The notes beneath the pieces were generated by a model. The model ran no database searches. It was not told where the DNA came from and was given only the letters and a program-made list of their open reading frames with translations. This document shows positions 6,660 through 13,963 of a DNA stretch of 20,198 nt, piece after piece. Origin of the DNA: a virus; the IMG/VR virus record IMGVR_UViG_3300018036_000096, positions 1-20,198 of that record; one strand, given 5' to 3'. The translations under genes and the position numbers were made by a program. How positions within the stretch are numbered: the first letter of the stretch is position 1; each line of letters starts with the position of its first letter.

Positions 6660-8624
6660 ATGATGAACCCGTTATCTAGAGGAGGAGGTTTCACATCCTT
6701 GAAATTATCTAGTCTGAATTCAGAAGACGGTAATAATCACGTTTGGAACTCTGAAAAAGTCAATGATATCATCCAAAAGGTAGAAATAGAAGGTTTAGAT
6801 ATCAGAGGTATGCAAAATTCTCCATTCAAGGAGAATGATATCTTATTAAAGAGAGCCAATTTACCATTTGAATACACTAAGGAAGAAATAGAAGAACTTA
6901 AGAAGTGTAAAACTGACCCGATGTATTTTGCTCTTAATTTTGCATTCATTAGAACTCATAAAGGAGATATGTTAGTTAAGGATGCAGGGGGATTAAGAGA
7001 CTTTCAAGAGCAGATAATCCAAAACATGCATAACAATAAGTTCAATATATTGATGGCCAGTCGTCAAATTGGTAAAACTGTAACGACAGCTATCTATATA
7101 GTTTGGTTTCTTCTGTTTAATAAAGATAAAAACGTGTTAATGGTTGCAGATAATATGTCAACCACTAAGGAGATCATGGAGAAACTTAGAATCGTACTTG
7201 ATAATCTACCATTCTTTATGAAACCGGGTATCTCTAAGATCAACGAGTCATCAATTAGATTAGATAACGACTGTAGACTTGTATTAAGAACAACTACTAA
7301 GAAATCAGGTATTGGTATGACAGTGAACTTTCTTTATATTGATGAGTTTGCTCATATTGCCGAGTCCAATCTAGATAAATTTTATAGAGCAATCCTACCT
7401 ACTATTACTGAGGATCCATTTGCAAAAGTAATGATTACGTCTACCCCAAATGGTAGAAACAAATTTTGGGAAATATGGACAGCCGCCATTGATAGAGATA
7501 ATGAATATTCACCGATGAGAGTAGATTGGTGGCAAGTACCTGGGAGAGATGAAGAATGGAAAAAGAAAACAATTGCCAATTTTGGTACAGAAGCCGATTT
7601 TAATCAGGAATATGGTCTTCAATTTTTTAGTTCTGACCAGTTATTACTTTCGTCAAATGATCTAAAGAAAATAGATAATTCACAGTCAATATTTGTTAAT
7701 TCTCAATTAGATTTAAATGAAGATGATTATTATATTAATGACTACCTTACGGTTCATCCAAAATATAAGAACTATAGTATTAGTGACTTTAGGAACGATC
7801 CTTCGTATTTTGTTTTTTCGATAGATACCGCCGATGGTATGGAACAAGATTACTCTGTTTTGAATATATTTAAAGTCGCTGCATTACCCATAAGAGAATT
7901 AATTAAAAACAAGAAAAATATACGTAAAGAGCTAGATGCAATATCAATGGTTCAAATTGGCAAATTTAGATGTAACACTCTAAATATCAATGATTTTGCA
8001 ATCGCATGCGAAAAAATAATATATGACATATTCAACCCTGAAAAAGTAAGAGTCATTTTGGAGTTAAATCATAAAGGAGAACTTTTACTAAATAGATTTG
8101 AAACAAATGATCAATATTGGTGGGGTCAAATGGTCCATACTAAACACACTGATCTTTCTAAAAACATGAAAGCCGGAGTTAGACTAGGACCAACCAATAA
8201 ACTTAAATATTGCGAAAAGTTAAGGTATTTTGTTTCAACTAACAGGGTCTTAATAACAGATTATGATACCTTTTTAGAATTATCCTCATTTGGTAAATCT
8301 AAAGGCGGAAGTTATAGATGCCAAAGTGGAAACGATGATTTAGCCATGACATGCGTAAACACTTCACCCTTCTTTGAGTCTCCTCAATTTTGGGAAATAG
8401 GAGGTGAAGTATATGAAAATACATCTCAGGAATATAAAAATGAATTATATGAAAAAATATTAGATGTTAAATCCGAAAAACAAGCCTTTGATTTTGACAG
8501 ATTACAAGACATAACAAATCAACTTAACCCTAAAGATCATAAACCTGGTAAAAAGAAAAGTGTATTTGATCTAAATACATTAAAAAGTTTAAATCAAACC
8601 CGTAAAAAGTTTTATAATTCATAA
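6660..8624 (+). CDS. Terminase large subunit, T4 gp17-like
   Basis: A 654-aa packaging motor and nuclease that pumps DNA into the prohead and cuts concatemers. The ATPase domain has a Walker A variant SRQIGKT at residues 134-140, Walker B FLYIDEFAH with D228 and E229, and coupling motif TSTPNG at 260-265. The RNase H-fold nuclease domain shows its acidic residues in order: D389 in FSIDTADG, E468 in ILELNHKG, and D559/D560 in GNDDLAM. All key residues are present, so it should be active. The WEIWTAA segment soon after TSTPNG and the region around the nuclease motifs favour the T4 gp17 type over lambda or P22 types. Length is close to T4 gp17 (610 aa). Two tandem ATG codons open the frame (6660 and 6663), and which one is used cannot be told. 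The gp16-like gene is directly upstream. Confidence 0.95.
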   Translation: MMNPLSRGGGFTSLKLSSLNSEDGNNHVWNSEKVNDIIQKVEIEGLDIRGMQNSPFKENDILLKRANLPFEYTKEEIEELKKCKTDPMYFALNFAFIRTHKGDMLVKDAGGLRDFQEQIIQNMHNNKFNILMASRQIGKTVTTAIYIVWFLLFNKDKNVLMVADNMSTTKEIMEKLRIVLDNLPFFMKPGISKINESSIRLDNDCRLVLRTTTKKSGIGMTVNFLYIDEFAHIAESNLDKFYRAILPTITEDPFAKVMITSTPNGRNKFWEIWTAAIDRDNEYSPMRVDWWQVPGRDEEWKKKTIANFGTEADFNQEYGLQFFSSDQLLLSSNDLKKIDNSQSIFVNSQLDLNEDDYYINDYLTVHPKYKNYSISDFRNDPSYFVFSIDTADGMEQDYSVLNIFKVAALPIRELIKNKKNIRKELDAISMVQIGKFRCNTLNINDFAIACEKIIYDIFNPEKVRVILELNHKGELLLNRFETNDQYWWGQMVHTKHTDLSKNMKAGVRLGPTNKLKYCEKLRYFVSTNRVLITDYDTFLELSSFGKSKGGSYRCQSGNDDLAMTCVNTSPFFESPQFWEIGGEVYENTSQEYKNELYEKILDVKSEKQAFDFDRLQDITNQLNPKDHKPGKKKSVFDLNTLKSLNQTRKKFYNS

Positions 8625-8663
8625 TTTTTTAGTATTATATTAGTAAAATGCAATAACACTAAT

Positions 8664-8969
8664 ATGAAACAGATAATTTTAGAAGAATTAAACGAAACCC
8701 TTGGAGATTTCTTGGTAAAAAATAAAGATGTAGTATATTCAGCTATCCTCGAATCAATAGATAAGGTTTATCTAAAAGGAGAAATAGATAAACTAGATGT
8801 TCTTGAAATAGATAACGTTGGTGAAAAAACTTACATCACCTTGGAAAAATCACAATGGATAAGAGCTTTAAATCAAGCCATAGAGTTCTTTGAAAGAAGC
8901 GATGTTGAAGAATATGAAAAGTGTGCAAAATGCTTAAACATAATAAACCACTTAAAAAAGTGTAAATAA
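8664..8969 (+). CDS. Small hypothetical protein with C-terminal cysteines (101 aa)
   Basis: I do not recognise this protein. It is a mostly helical, acidic protein with the central hydrophobic segment VLEIDNVGEKTYITLEKSQW and a C-terminal cluster EKCAKCLNI followed by LKKCK. The CxxC plus a third Cys could bind a metal or form disulphides, but no standard zinc finger is complete. It lies between the large terminase gene (39-nt gap) and the sigma factor gene (30-nt gap). The upstream spacer is AT-rich with TAGTATTATATTAGT but lacks the RATAAATAA box. Confidence 0.7.
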   Translation: MKQIILEELNETLGDFLVKNKDVVYSAILESIDKVYLKGEIDKLDVLEIDNVGEKTYITLEKSQWIRALNQAIEFFERSDVEEYEKCAKCLNIINHLKKCK

Positions 8970-8999
8970 TATAACAAAAAAATAAAACAAATCATTAAT

Positions 9000-9665
9000 A
9001 TGGCAGGATTCGACGAATTAAACAAAGAAATCAACAACAGAATACAAGAATTATCAGAAATAGTACACAGAGAAGAACATACAGAGAGAGAATACAATGA
9101 ATTAGCGACTTTAATATACCCAAAACTTAGATTTTTCGTATGGAAATTTTGCAAAAACGAAATAGACACAGAAGAAGCTTTACATTTTGCACTAGTCAAA
9201 ATCTTTAAAAGCATGTGTAAATATAACCCCTGTTCAGGTAGGTTTACAACATGGGCCTTTACAATAGCCCGAAATGAAACACTTTATTATCTCGATAGAA
9301 AAAACAAAGATATCCCTAATTATATTGAAATATCTTCACTTTTTATAGATAGTAAATATAATGACAATCTTACTCACATAGAAAAAACTTCAAATCATAG
9401 TGAAGTCACCGATATATTTAATTCCACTATTTCAGAAATATACAACCTTAAAGATGAACTTCTAAAAAATATAGCCATTGATAAAATGGTAAATAATGAA
9501 AAAGTAAAGGAAATCGCAGAAAAGTATGACATTCCAGAAAACACTGTAAAGACAAAGCTGAGAAAAGCCAGGTTTGAAATAAGAAAGTCTGCTCTTAAAA
9601 AGGACCCTGATATAAATAGAAAATTAGTTGATTCAATAGAAGATTTCAAAATAAAACAAAAATAA
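9000..9665 (+). CDS. Phage RNA polymerase sigma factor, ECF-like (sigma70 regions 2 and 4)
   Basis: A 221-aa protein with the two-domain layout of compact sigma factors. Region 2 spans about 35-103 and holds the typical core YNPCSGRFTTWAFTIARNET followed by LYYLDR, which binds the polymerase beta' subunit and melts/recognises the -10 element. Region 4 spans about 145-197, with the helix-turn-helix VKEIAEKYDIPENTVKTKLR for -35 contact. There is no region 1 or 3, as in ECF factors. In T4 a small sigma (gp55) directs late transcription, so by analogy this one may read the RATAAATAA boxes in this window (an inference). T4 gp55 lacks a recognisable region 4, so this is not a simple gp55 copy. The following gene starts 1 nt after its stop. 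Confidence 0.88.
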   Translation: MAGFDELNKEINNRIQELSEIVHREEHTEREYNELATLIYPKLRFFVWKFCKNEIDTEEALHFALVKIFKSMCKYNPCSGRFTTWAFTIARNETLYYLDRKNKDIPNYIEISSLFIDSKYNDNLTHIEKTSNHSEVTDIFNSTISEIYNLKDELLKNIAIDKMVNNEKVKEIAEKYDIPENTVKTKLRKARFEIRKSALKKDPDINRKLVDSIEDFKIKQK

Positions 9666-9666
9666 A

Positions 9667-10185
9667 ATGAAAAGTTTAATTATTAGTTTAAGCCCTCGTA
9701 ACATATTATCTAGATTAGTATTGATAATAAAAGAAATATACTTCTTTTTCATGTATATCAAAGCAATCCGTGGAATGGAGTCTGAATTAGAGGAAAGCAG
9801 AATAGTAAGATCTTCAAGATATTCCTTTATAAAAGCAATAAATTTAAAACCTGAAACTTTACTATTGGCTAATAAGCATGAATCTGAAATGAGCGAAGAT
9901 GATAAGAAAGAGCTTAATAAGTTAGAATTAAGTTTTGTAAGTCGAGAAATAGCTAAGCATAATGATATTTTTATATCTAGCGGTATAATTGAATTAATTA
10001 AAACAAACGCAACTCGAATTAAAGACGATGAGTATTATGGTTACATGGTTTATATAACATATAATTGGAAAAATGCAAAATTATACGAGGTATTAAGGTT
10101 ATTATTCCAGATATCAGTTTGGGTAACAATCTTTGTGAATATCCCCTACATTCAATTATATAATTATCTAATATCACTTTCTTAA
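9667..10185 (+). CDS. Hypothetical membrane-associated protein (172 aa)
   Basis: I do not recognise this protein. A hydrophobic N-terminal segment (about 15-33, including LVLIIKEIYFFFMYI) and a longer one near the C-terminus (about 145-168, LLFQISVWVTIFVNIPYI) flank a polar, charged middle section (35-135) with helix-forming Glu/Lys/Ser stretches. A two-pass or peripheral membrane protein with its middle on one side is likely. It starts 1 nt after the sigma factor stop and is followed by two more membrane-protein genes, giving a small membrane cluster (9667-11495). Its stop codon overlaps the AATAAATAA box of the next gene. Confidence 0.7.
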   Translation: MKSLIISLSPRNILSRLVLIIKEIYFFFMYIKAIRGMESELEESRIVRSSRYSFIKAINLKPETLLLANKHESEMSEDDKKELNKLELSFVSREIAKHNDIFISSGIIELIKTNATRIKDDEYYGYMVYITYNWKNAKLYEVLRLLFQISVWVTIFVNIPYIQLYNYLISLS

Positions 10186-10200
10186 TAAATAATAAAAATA
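10184..10200 (+). promoter_or_regulatory. AATAAATAATAAAAATA box upstream of the 109-aa membrane protein
   Basis: The box begins 27 nt before the ATG at 10211 and overlaps the stop codon of the upstream gene. It matches the shared RATAAATAAWAAAAAT motif. An internal promoter or a translation signal is possible. Confidence 0.42.
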
Positions 10201-10210
10201 ATAGTTTAAA

Positions 10211-10540
10211 ATGAAAGTCTTAGAATTCATTAAAAAATATAAAATCCACATACTTGTAACTCTTCTGGTTATCATATTTTTTAGATCATGTGGAAAATCT
10301 AGAACTATAACTAAACTTCAAAAAATAGAAAAAACAAATATTGAAACTATAGATAGTTTGAAGTTAGATATAGCATCGAAGGTCGCAAAAATAGATTCTT
10401 TTCCCGATGTATTAAGAGCTGAAAAATTATCAATACACTTAATGTACAATGATACTATTTCAAAATTAGATCGAACTAATCAAACAATGTGGCTTCAGAA
10501 AAATATAACCCTTCCTAGCATAAAGGAACTTCAAAAATAA
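10211..10540 (+). CDS. Small single-pass membrane protein with coiled-coil tail (109 aa)
   Basis: One membrane segment (about residues 12-25, HILVTLLVIIFF) is followed directly by RSCGKS, then a helical, coiled-coil-prone tail with regular hydrophobic spacing (KLQKIEKTNIETIDSLKLDI). The layout fits a type II membrane protein with its tail in the periplasm. The FFRSC ending of the membrane segment matches FLRQC in the unrelated-length 277-aa protein at 15781, which is built the same way. A lipoprotein is less likely, because Arg-Ser before the Cys does not fit the lipobox well. A spanin-like or virion-envelope role is possible but not shown. It is followed 10 nt later by the four-TM protein gene. 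Confidence 0.7.
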   Translation: MKVLEFIKKYKIHILVTLLVIIFFRSCGKSRTITKLQKIEKTNIETIDSLKLDIASKVAKIDSFPDVLRAEKLSIHLMYNDTISKLDRTNQTMWLQKNITLPSIKELQK

Positions 10541-10550
10541 TTATCTAAAG

Positions 10551-11495
10551 ATGTTAGATTGGTTTAAATCAAACAGAACTACCTTAATTAGAAATTCTTT
10601 TTTACTACCCATTCTATTGGTGGTTATAATGTCAATCAGTCACGTAGTGAGCTGGTACGATTTAGGGAACCCTATCAGCTGGGCCATATATCTTTCTATA
10701 GCAATTGAAATCTTTGCACTAGCTTCAATCTCAGCAGCTAGCATTAAAACAAGTAAGACAGCAATATGGTTCTTATTTGGAATAGTTACGACTATTCAAA
10801 TTATAGGAAATATATTTTATGAGTTCAAGGACATTGACATAAATGGAGATGGGTTTCAATCATGGGTTCAATTAATAGAACCTTTTTTCCTAGACTGGGA
10901 AGCCATGGATCATAGAAGATTCCTAGCTATAATCCAAGGTGGAACTCTTCCTATTATGTCATTAACAGCTCTTCATTTCTATATTCAATTCAAAGAAAAA
11001 GAAGATAAGGAAAAAAACCCCGTTGATGATTACTTTGAAGCTAGAAACAAAAAAATGGAAGAAATAGTTAATTCAAATACTGAAAAAAGCCATCATCAAA
11101 AGGAAGCAGAAAAAGTATTTGAAAACATCGATAGGTTAAAAAAAGAAGGTAAGATATACACACCAACAAAAGAAGACCTTGAAAACGAGCCAACTGCTAT
11201 AGCTAACTCTCAATACAGAGAACAAGCTGAATCTGAGTATTGGGAAGAATTATATCAAAAACTAAACGAAGAGGAAAAGGAAGAAAAAGATAAACAGCGT
11301 GAATTATTATCAGAGATGATGAAAAACGATGAAGAAGATGCATTGTATGATACTGGTGATATTCTTAAAAAATCAACTTCTAAAAAAGAATCAAGTGATA
11401 ATACACAAGAAGATAAGGAATATATAAATAAAAAGAAGACATCTGATCGTAGGATTGGTAAAAGTTCTTCTCGTCCCCCTAAGAATTGGGGATAG
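10551..11495 (+). CDS. Four-TM membrane protein with long charged cytoplasmic tail (314 aa)
   Basis: The family is not recognised. Four hydrophobic segments are visible at about 14-34, 41-64, 70-92 and 124-147. Between TM3 and TM4 is the Asp-rich loop DIDINGDGF (94-102), which resembles a calcium-binding loop but lacks the correct end residue. From 148 to the C-terminus the protein is hydrophilic, with a Glu/Lys-rich coiled-coil-prone stretch (about 220-265, EEEKEEKDKQRELLSEMMKN) and a basic end (KKKTSDRRIGKSSSRPPKNW). Both termini are probably cytoplasmic. It could be a holin-like or host-membrane-remodelling protein, but four TMs with a large tail is unusual for holins. It belongs to the membrane cluster that begins at 9667. 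Confidence 0.72.
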   Translation: MLDWFKSNRTTLIRNSFLLPILLVVIMSISHVVSWYDLGNPISWAIYLSIAIEIFALASISAASIKTSKTAIWFLFGIVTTIQIIGNIFYEFKDIDINGDGFQSWVQLIEPFFLDWEAMDHRRFLAIIQGGTLPIMSLTALHFYIQFKEKEDKEKNPVDDYFEARNKKMEEIVNSNTEKSHHQKEAEKVFENIDRLKKEGKIYTPTKEDLENEPTAIANSQYREQAESEYWEELYQKLNEEEKEEKDKQRELLSEMMKNDEEDALYDTGDILKKSTSKKESSDNTQEDKEYINKKKTSDRRIGKSSSRPPKNWG

Positions 11496-11514
11496 CGAAA
11501 AAAATTTATAATAG

Positions 11515-12054
11515 ATGAACGATTTTCATGGAGCATGTTCAACCGTTTCTGTAAAACCCCTATTAACTTTAATTGAACAATGTTTCACTATAAGTGATCA
11601 AGATAAAGTAACGGCTCAATTATGTTTAGATGATTTTGCATACCCAGTGGACGGAAAACAATGTATTGGTTTAGAAATACCTAAATCAATTGAGGGAGCC
11701 GAGGATCAGTCACTTACTCTTTTCGACAATGGAATAACTATAGTTTCCCCATCAGAGGATCTAGATAAAAATAAATCTTATGTAAGAGGAATTCTATTAA
11801 AAATAATATATTTAACAGAAGACGAAAACAGCGAAGAAGTTCCTTTGATATCAAAAAAGTGTTTCATAACAATCACAAATGCTCTTGGTGAAGAATGCAC
11901 GTATCCTCTTTATAATTTCTTCAGTATTTTCACTAACCCTGAAACAGTTGATCCACAAGACTTCATAAATAAGATTGTGATTACTAACCCGAGTACAAAA
12001 TACAGTTTTAAAGTGGATGCACTTGTATTGTATACAAAAACAGCTACTATATAA
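11515..12054 (+). CDS. Hypothetical protein, probably virion-associated (179 aa)
   Basis: I do not recognise this protein. It is acidic and beta-rich, with alternating hydrophobic strands (CIGLEIPKSI, GITIVSPS, KCFITITNALG, KYSFKVDALVLYTKTATI), six cysteines scattered without a metal-binding pattern, and no membrane segment. The composition resembles small virion proteins such as decoration or tail completion proteins, but that is weak evidence. Its stop overlaps the next ATG (TAATG at 12052-12056), so the two genes are translationally coupled and may act together. A GATAGCG plus poly-A tract precedes its start. Confidence 0.75.
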   Translation: MNDFHGACSTVSVKPLLTLIEQCFTISDQDKVTAQLCLDDFAYPVDGKQCIGLEIPKSIEGAEDQSLTLFDNGITIVSPSEDLDKNKSYVRGILLKIIYLTEDENSEEVPLISKKCFITITNALGEECTYPLYNFFSIFTNPETVDPQDFINKIVITNPSTKYSFKVDALVLYTKTATI

Positions 12055-12548
12055 TGGAATTCATATACGAAAATAACATAGTAATGACATACGCTCAACA
12101 TAAAGACTTCACTAGAGGTTTACCATTTTATGGTGAAAAGGGAGACTTTAATTTTGTAATGGGCAGAAGTCAATTCACACCTGGAATCTCAATCAAGATA
12201 CTTCCTTTAAGCGACCTTTCTAGAAATGCAGATGTTGGAATTTCTGAATTTAGACAATATGTTAATACTATCAATAACATGTTTAAACCGGGAGACAGAA
12301 TAAGAGGAATAGAAATGAATTCGATGTTAAAAGAAGATGACGATGGAGAACAGGTAGTTGGTCGTTTTGATAATATCAAAGTCGACTATGAAAACAAGCA
12401 AATAAGAGCCTTTGTAAAAGATCCTGTTACTATGAAAAAAACAGAAGTCTATCCAGATACAATGGAGAGATTAATGGAAAGTAAGTCATACAGCCAACCT
12501 AAAACAGGAGTTATCCCTAGTTTTGAAAATTTCATAAATAACATTTAA
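12054..12548 (+). CDS. Hypothetical protein (164 aa), coupled to the preceding gene
   Basis: I do not recognise this protein. It is soluble, with an N-terminal section containing GLPFYGEKGDFNFVMGRSQF, a central beta stretch (GDRIRGIEMNSM; GEQVVGRFDNIKVDYENKQI) and a polar end. It has no cysteine or membrane segment. It is coupled to the gene before it by a TAATG overlap and is probably a structural or assembly protein, given the neighbours. Downstream the coding run stops and the gene-free, foldable segment begins. A second TAATG at its own stop opens a 7-codon frame encoding MLARKKG, which may be chance. Confidence 0.75.
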   Translation: MEFIYENNIVMTYAQHKDFTRGLPFYGEKGDFNFVMGRSQFTPGISIKILPLSDLSRNADVGISEFRQYVNTINNMFKPGDRIRGIEMNSMLKEDDDGEQVVGRFDNIKVDYENKQIRAFVKDPVTMKKTEVYPDTMERLMESKSYSQPKTGVIPSFENFINNI

Positions 12549-12549
12549 T

Positions 12550-12644
12550 GCTCGCAAGGAAAAAGGGTTAATAGTACTTTTTCACAAACCAGTAACCCCG
12601 AGAAACCCGGTGTAAGCCCAGCTGTTAGGTGAAATCTAGCGAGT
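12550..12644 (+). ncRNA. Candidate structured RNA element (unassigned family)
   Basis: This gene-free stretch is clearly richer in G+C than its flanks and can fold. GCTCGC (12550-12555) pairs with GCGAGT (12639-12644), closing the element. Inside it, GAAAAAG (12559-12565) pairs with CTTTTTC (12577-12583), leaving GGTTA in the loop. That loop can pair with TAACC (12593-12597) to make a pseudoknot, or, as GGGTTA/TAACCC, replace the first hairpin. TTTCAC (12580-12585) can instead pair with GTGAAA (12629-12634). Competing arms are typical of riboswitches, ribozymes or other regulatory leaders. It lies between two late-type genes, about 70 nt before the gp26-like ATG. I could not match it to a family: parts recall cobalamin-riboswitch and twister-sister motifs, but neither fold completes. 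Pairings were found by eye with no energy calculation. Confidence 0.5.
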
Positions 12645-12714
12645 CATTTAGCAAAAACCTAGATATATCCATTTTGTATAATACTTTATAGATAATAAAA
12701 ACATTCAATATTAA
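12645..12714 (+). promoter_or_regulatory. AT-rich leader of the gp26-like gene with GATAATAAAAAC
   Basis: Between the foldable element and the ATG at 12715 lies an AT-rich leader. It contains TATAAT (12678-12683 region, within TTGTATAATACTTTATAG) and GATAATAAAAAC at 12691-12702, a shortened version of the RATAAATAAWAAAAAT box that begins 24 nt before the start. Either could be a promoter, so the structured RNA may be transcribed only by read-through from upstream. Confidence 0.3.
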
Positions 12715-13749
12715 ATGGATAATAATCAAAACAATCAACCAACCAAGGAGGATTTGATGGAAAAAGCCTTACTTGATATGGAAGCAGAAGGAGGCGTGAA
12801 TTATGATGCTCAGGATGAACTAGAAAAACATGCTAATCAGCAAATATCTGAAACATCTAAAAAAGTTACTAGTCTAGGTAAAGCTTCATCTTCTCAAGTT
12901 GTATCGTCTTCTGCTAATGAATCCGGTTGGAAATTAGTCAAACTTGACAACCTTCCTTCACAGGGGTTGATGTACCCTGATAAAATGGAACTCTTAATTC
13001 GATCAGCAAAAACCAAAGAAATTAGACACTGGTCAACTATTGATGAATATGATCCAATTGATGTATCTGAAAAGATTTCATTTGTCACGGAATCATGCAG
13101 TAGAATGCACGTAAAGGGAGAATCTGTAGTAATGAACAGTAATGATATTCTTGAGATTGATAAATATCAAGTACTATTTAAGATTCACAAAATTACTTTT
13201 CCAAATAATGAAAACAAATTAATAGCAAAAGTAAAATGTAAAGATAAGAAATGCGGAACAATTAATTCTATACATACAACGGATTCTAATTTAGGAGGAT
13301 TTGAATATCCTGAAGAATTAATGGAATGGTACTCAAAAGAAGAGAATTGTTTTGTAATAGATTCAGAAAAACTAGGAGAGACCTTTAAAATCTACATGCC
13401 AACTGTTGGAAGTACCAAAATAGTCAATGAGTATAAAAAGCTTTGCAAAAAACGAGGAATCGCCGAGGACAAATCATTTGACGAAATTGCACCTTATTTG
13501 ATACCTAATTGGAGAAGCTTTAATGCTAATGAGCTACTTTCTTTAAGGAACCATAGTAATAATTGGCATGAAAATAAGTTCTTGTTTTTACACAAGGCAA
13601 CCAAGATGCTAAAGTCAAATTCCATTAATAAAGTCCATGCTATCTGCGAAAAATGCAAGACTAAAATTGCCTCTTCAATTTTTTTGGGAGGAAGCTTCAC
13701 TGCAAAGGATATTTTCATTGTTTCAACTAGACTTAGAGACCTTGTTTGA
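12715..13749 (+). CDS. Baseplate hub / tail assembly protein, T4 gp26-like
   Basis: A 344-aa protein. After a polar N-terminal extension (about 1-72, Gln/Asn/Glu/Ser-rich), residues 78-120 contain LDNLPSQGLMYPDKMELLIR and HWSTIDEYDPIDV. This fits the LPS-x-G-xx-Y and IxVR opening of the T4 gp26-type baseplate protein family in many myophages. Two cysteine pairs, C175/C180 (CKDKKC) and C311/C314 (CEKC), could make a split zinc-binding site. T4 gp26 is about 208 aa, so this protein is much longer, mainly by the N-terminal extension and a central insertion. Family members help build the central hub of the baseplate. The gene after it begins 7 nt downstream. The family call is from motif recall and could be wrong in detail. 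Confidence 0.55.
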   Translation: MDNNQNNQPTKEDLMEKALLDMEAEGGVNYDAQDELEKHANQQISETSKKVTSLGKASSSQVVSSSANESGWKLVKLDNLPSQGLMYPDKMELLIRSAKTKEIRHWSTIDEYDPIDVSEKISFVTESCSRMHVKGESVVMNSNDILEIDKYQVLFKIHKITFPNNENKLIAKVKCKDKKCGTINSIHTTDSNLGGFEYPEELMEWYSKEENCFVIDSEKLGETFKIYMPTVGSTKIVNEYKKLCKKRGIAEDKSFDEIAPYLIPNWRSFNANELLSLRNHSNNWHENKFLFLHKATKMLKSNSINKVHAICEKCKTKIASSIFLGGSFTAKDIFIVSTRLRDLV

Positions 13750-13756
13750 TTTAAAC

Positions 13757-13963
13757 ATGGAATTAGCGGTGAAGCTTAACCAAAGTTTCGACACATTATA
13801 CGAATTAGAATTTTTAGAATACTCATTATTAGTTAGCTCTATTAAAAGAAAAATAGAGGCCAAGAACGAAGAAATTCAAGCTAACCAGGACACAACCAGT
13901 GTTCACTTCGATACTTCAAAACCGGTGAACCTACAGATTCCAGACCATCTAAAAATTAGATAA
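13757..13963 (+). CDS. Small hypothetical protein (68 aa)
   Basis: The frame is open from 13637, but that part overlaps the well-supported gp26-like gene in another frame. The ATG at 13757, 7 nt after the gp26-like stop, is the sensible start and gives a 68-aa protein beginning MELAVKLNQSFDTLYELEFL. The first 45 residues are helical (LEYSLLVSSIKRKIEAKNEE) and the rest is polar. It is not recognised. Position directly after a gp26-like gene suggests a small baseplate/hub assembly partner, an inference from order only. Its TAA stop lies inside the GATAAATAATAAAAAAT box of the next gene. Confidence 0.65.
   Translation: MELAVKLNQSFDTLYELEFLEYSLLVSSIKRKIEAKNEEIQANQDTTSVHFDTSKPVNLQIPDHLKIR

Noticed and set aside
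6676-6690. AGAGGAGGAGGT as a strong Shine-Dalgarno.
   Set aside because: It encodes Arg-Gly-Gly-Gly near the N-terminus of the large terminase and no start codon in a useful frame follows it.
8873-9214. A 113-codon minus-strand open frame across the spacer before the sigma factor gene.
   Set aside because: It overlaps the well-supported sigma factor gene and the 101-aa gene, and its Leu/Ser/Phe/Cys-rich product is typical of an antisense shadow.
10830-10865. EF-hand calcium site in the four-TM protein (DIDINGDGF).
   Set aside because: The hydrophobic residue at position 8 and the acidic residue at position 12 of a true EF-hand loop are missing in either register. It is noted only as a resemblance.
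12550-12650. Resemblance of the foldable element to twister-sister ribozymes (CGCAAGG; GGTGTAAGCCCAGC) and to the cobalamin riboswitch core (CGGTGTAAGCCC then AGCTGT).
   Set aside because: The matching pieces are short. The expected P2 and P4 stems of twister-sister do not pair cleanly and the cleavage-site context differs. No B12-box-like GCCACTG is present. An HDV-like double pseudoknot was also tried and lacks a P3 arm. I therefore leave the family open.
13637-13756. Upstream extension of the 68-aa gene to an ATG at 13637.
   Set aside because: It would overlap 113 bp of the gp26-like gene in another frame. The ATG at 13757, 7 nt after that gene's stop, is more consistent with the spacing seen elsewhere.
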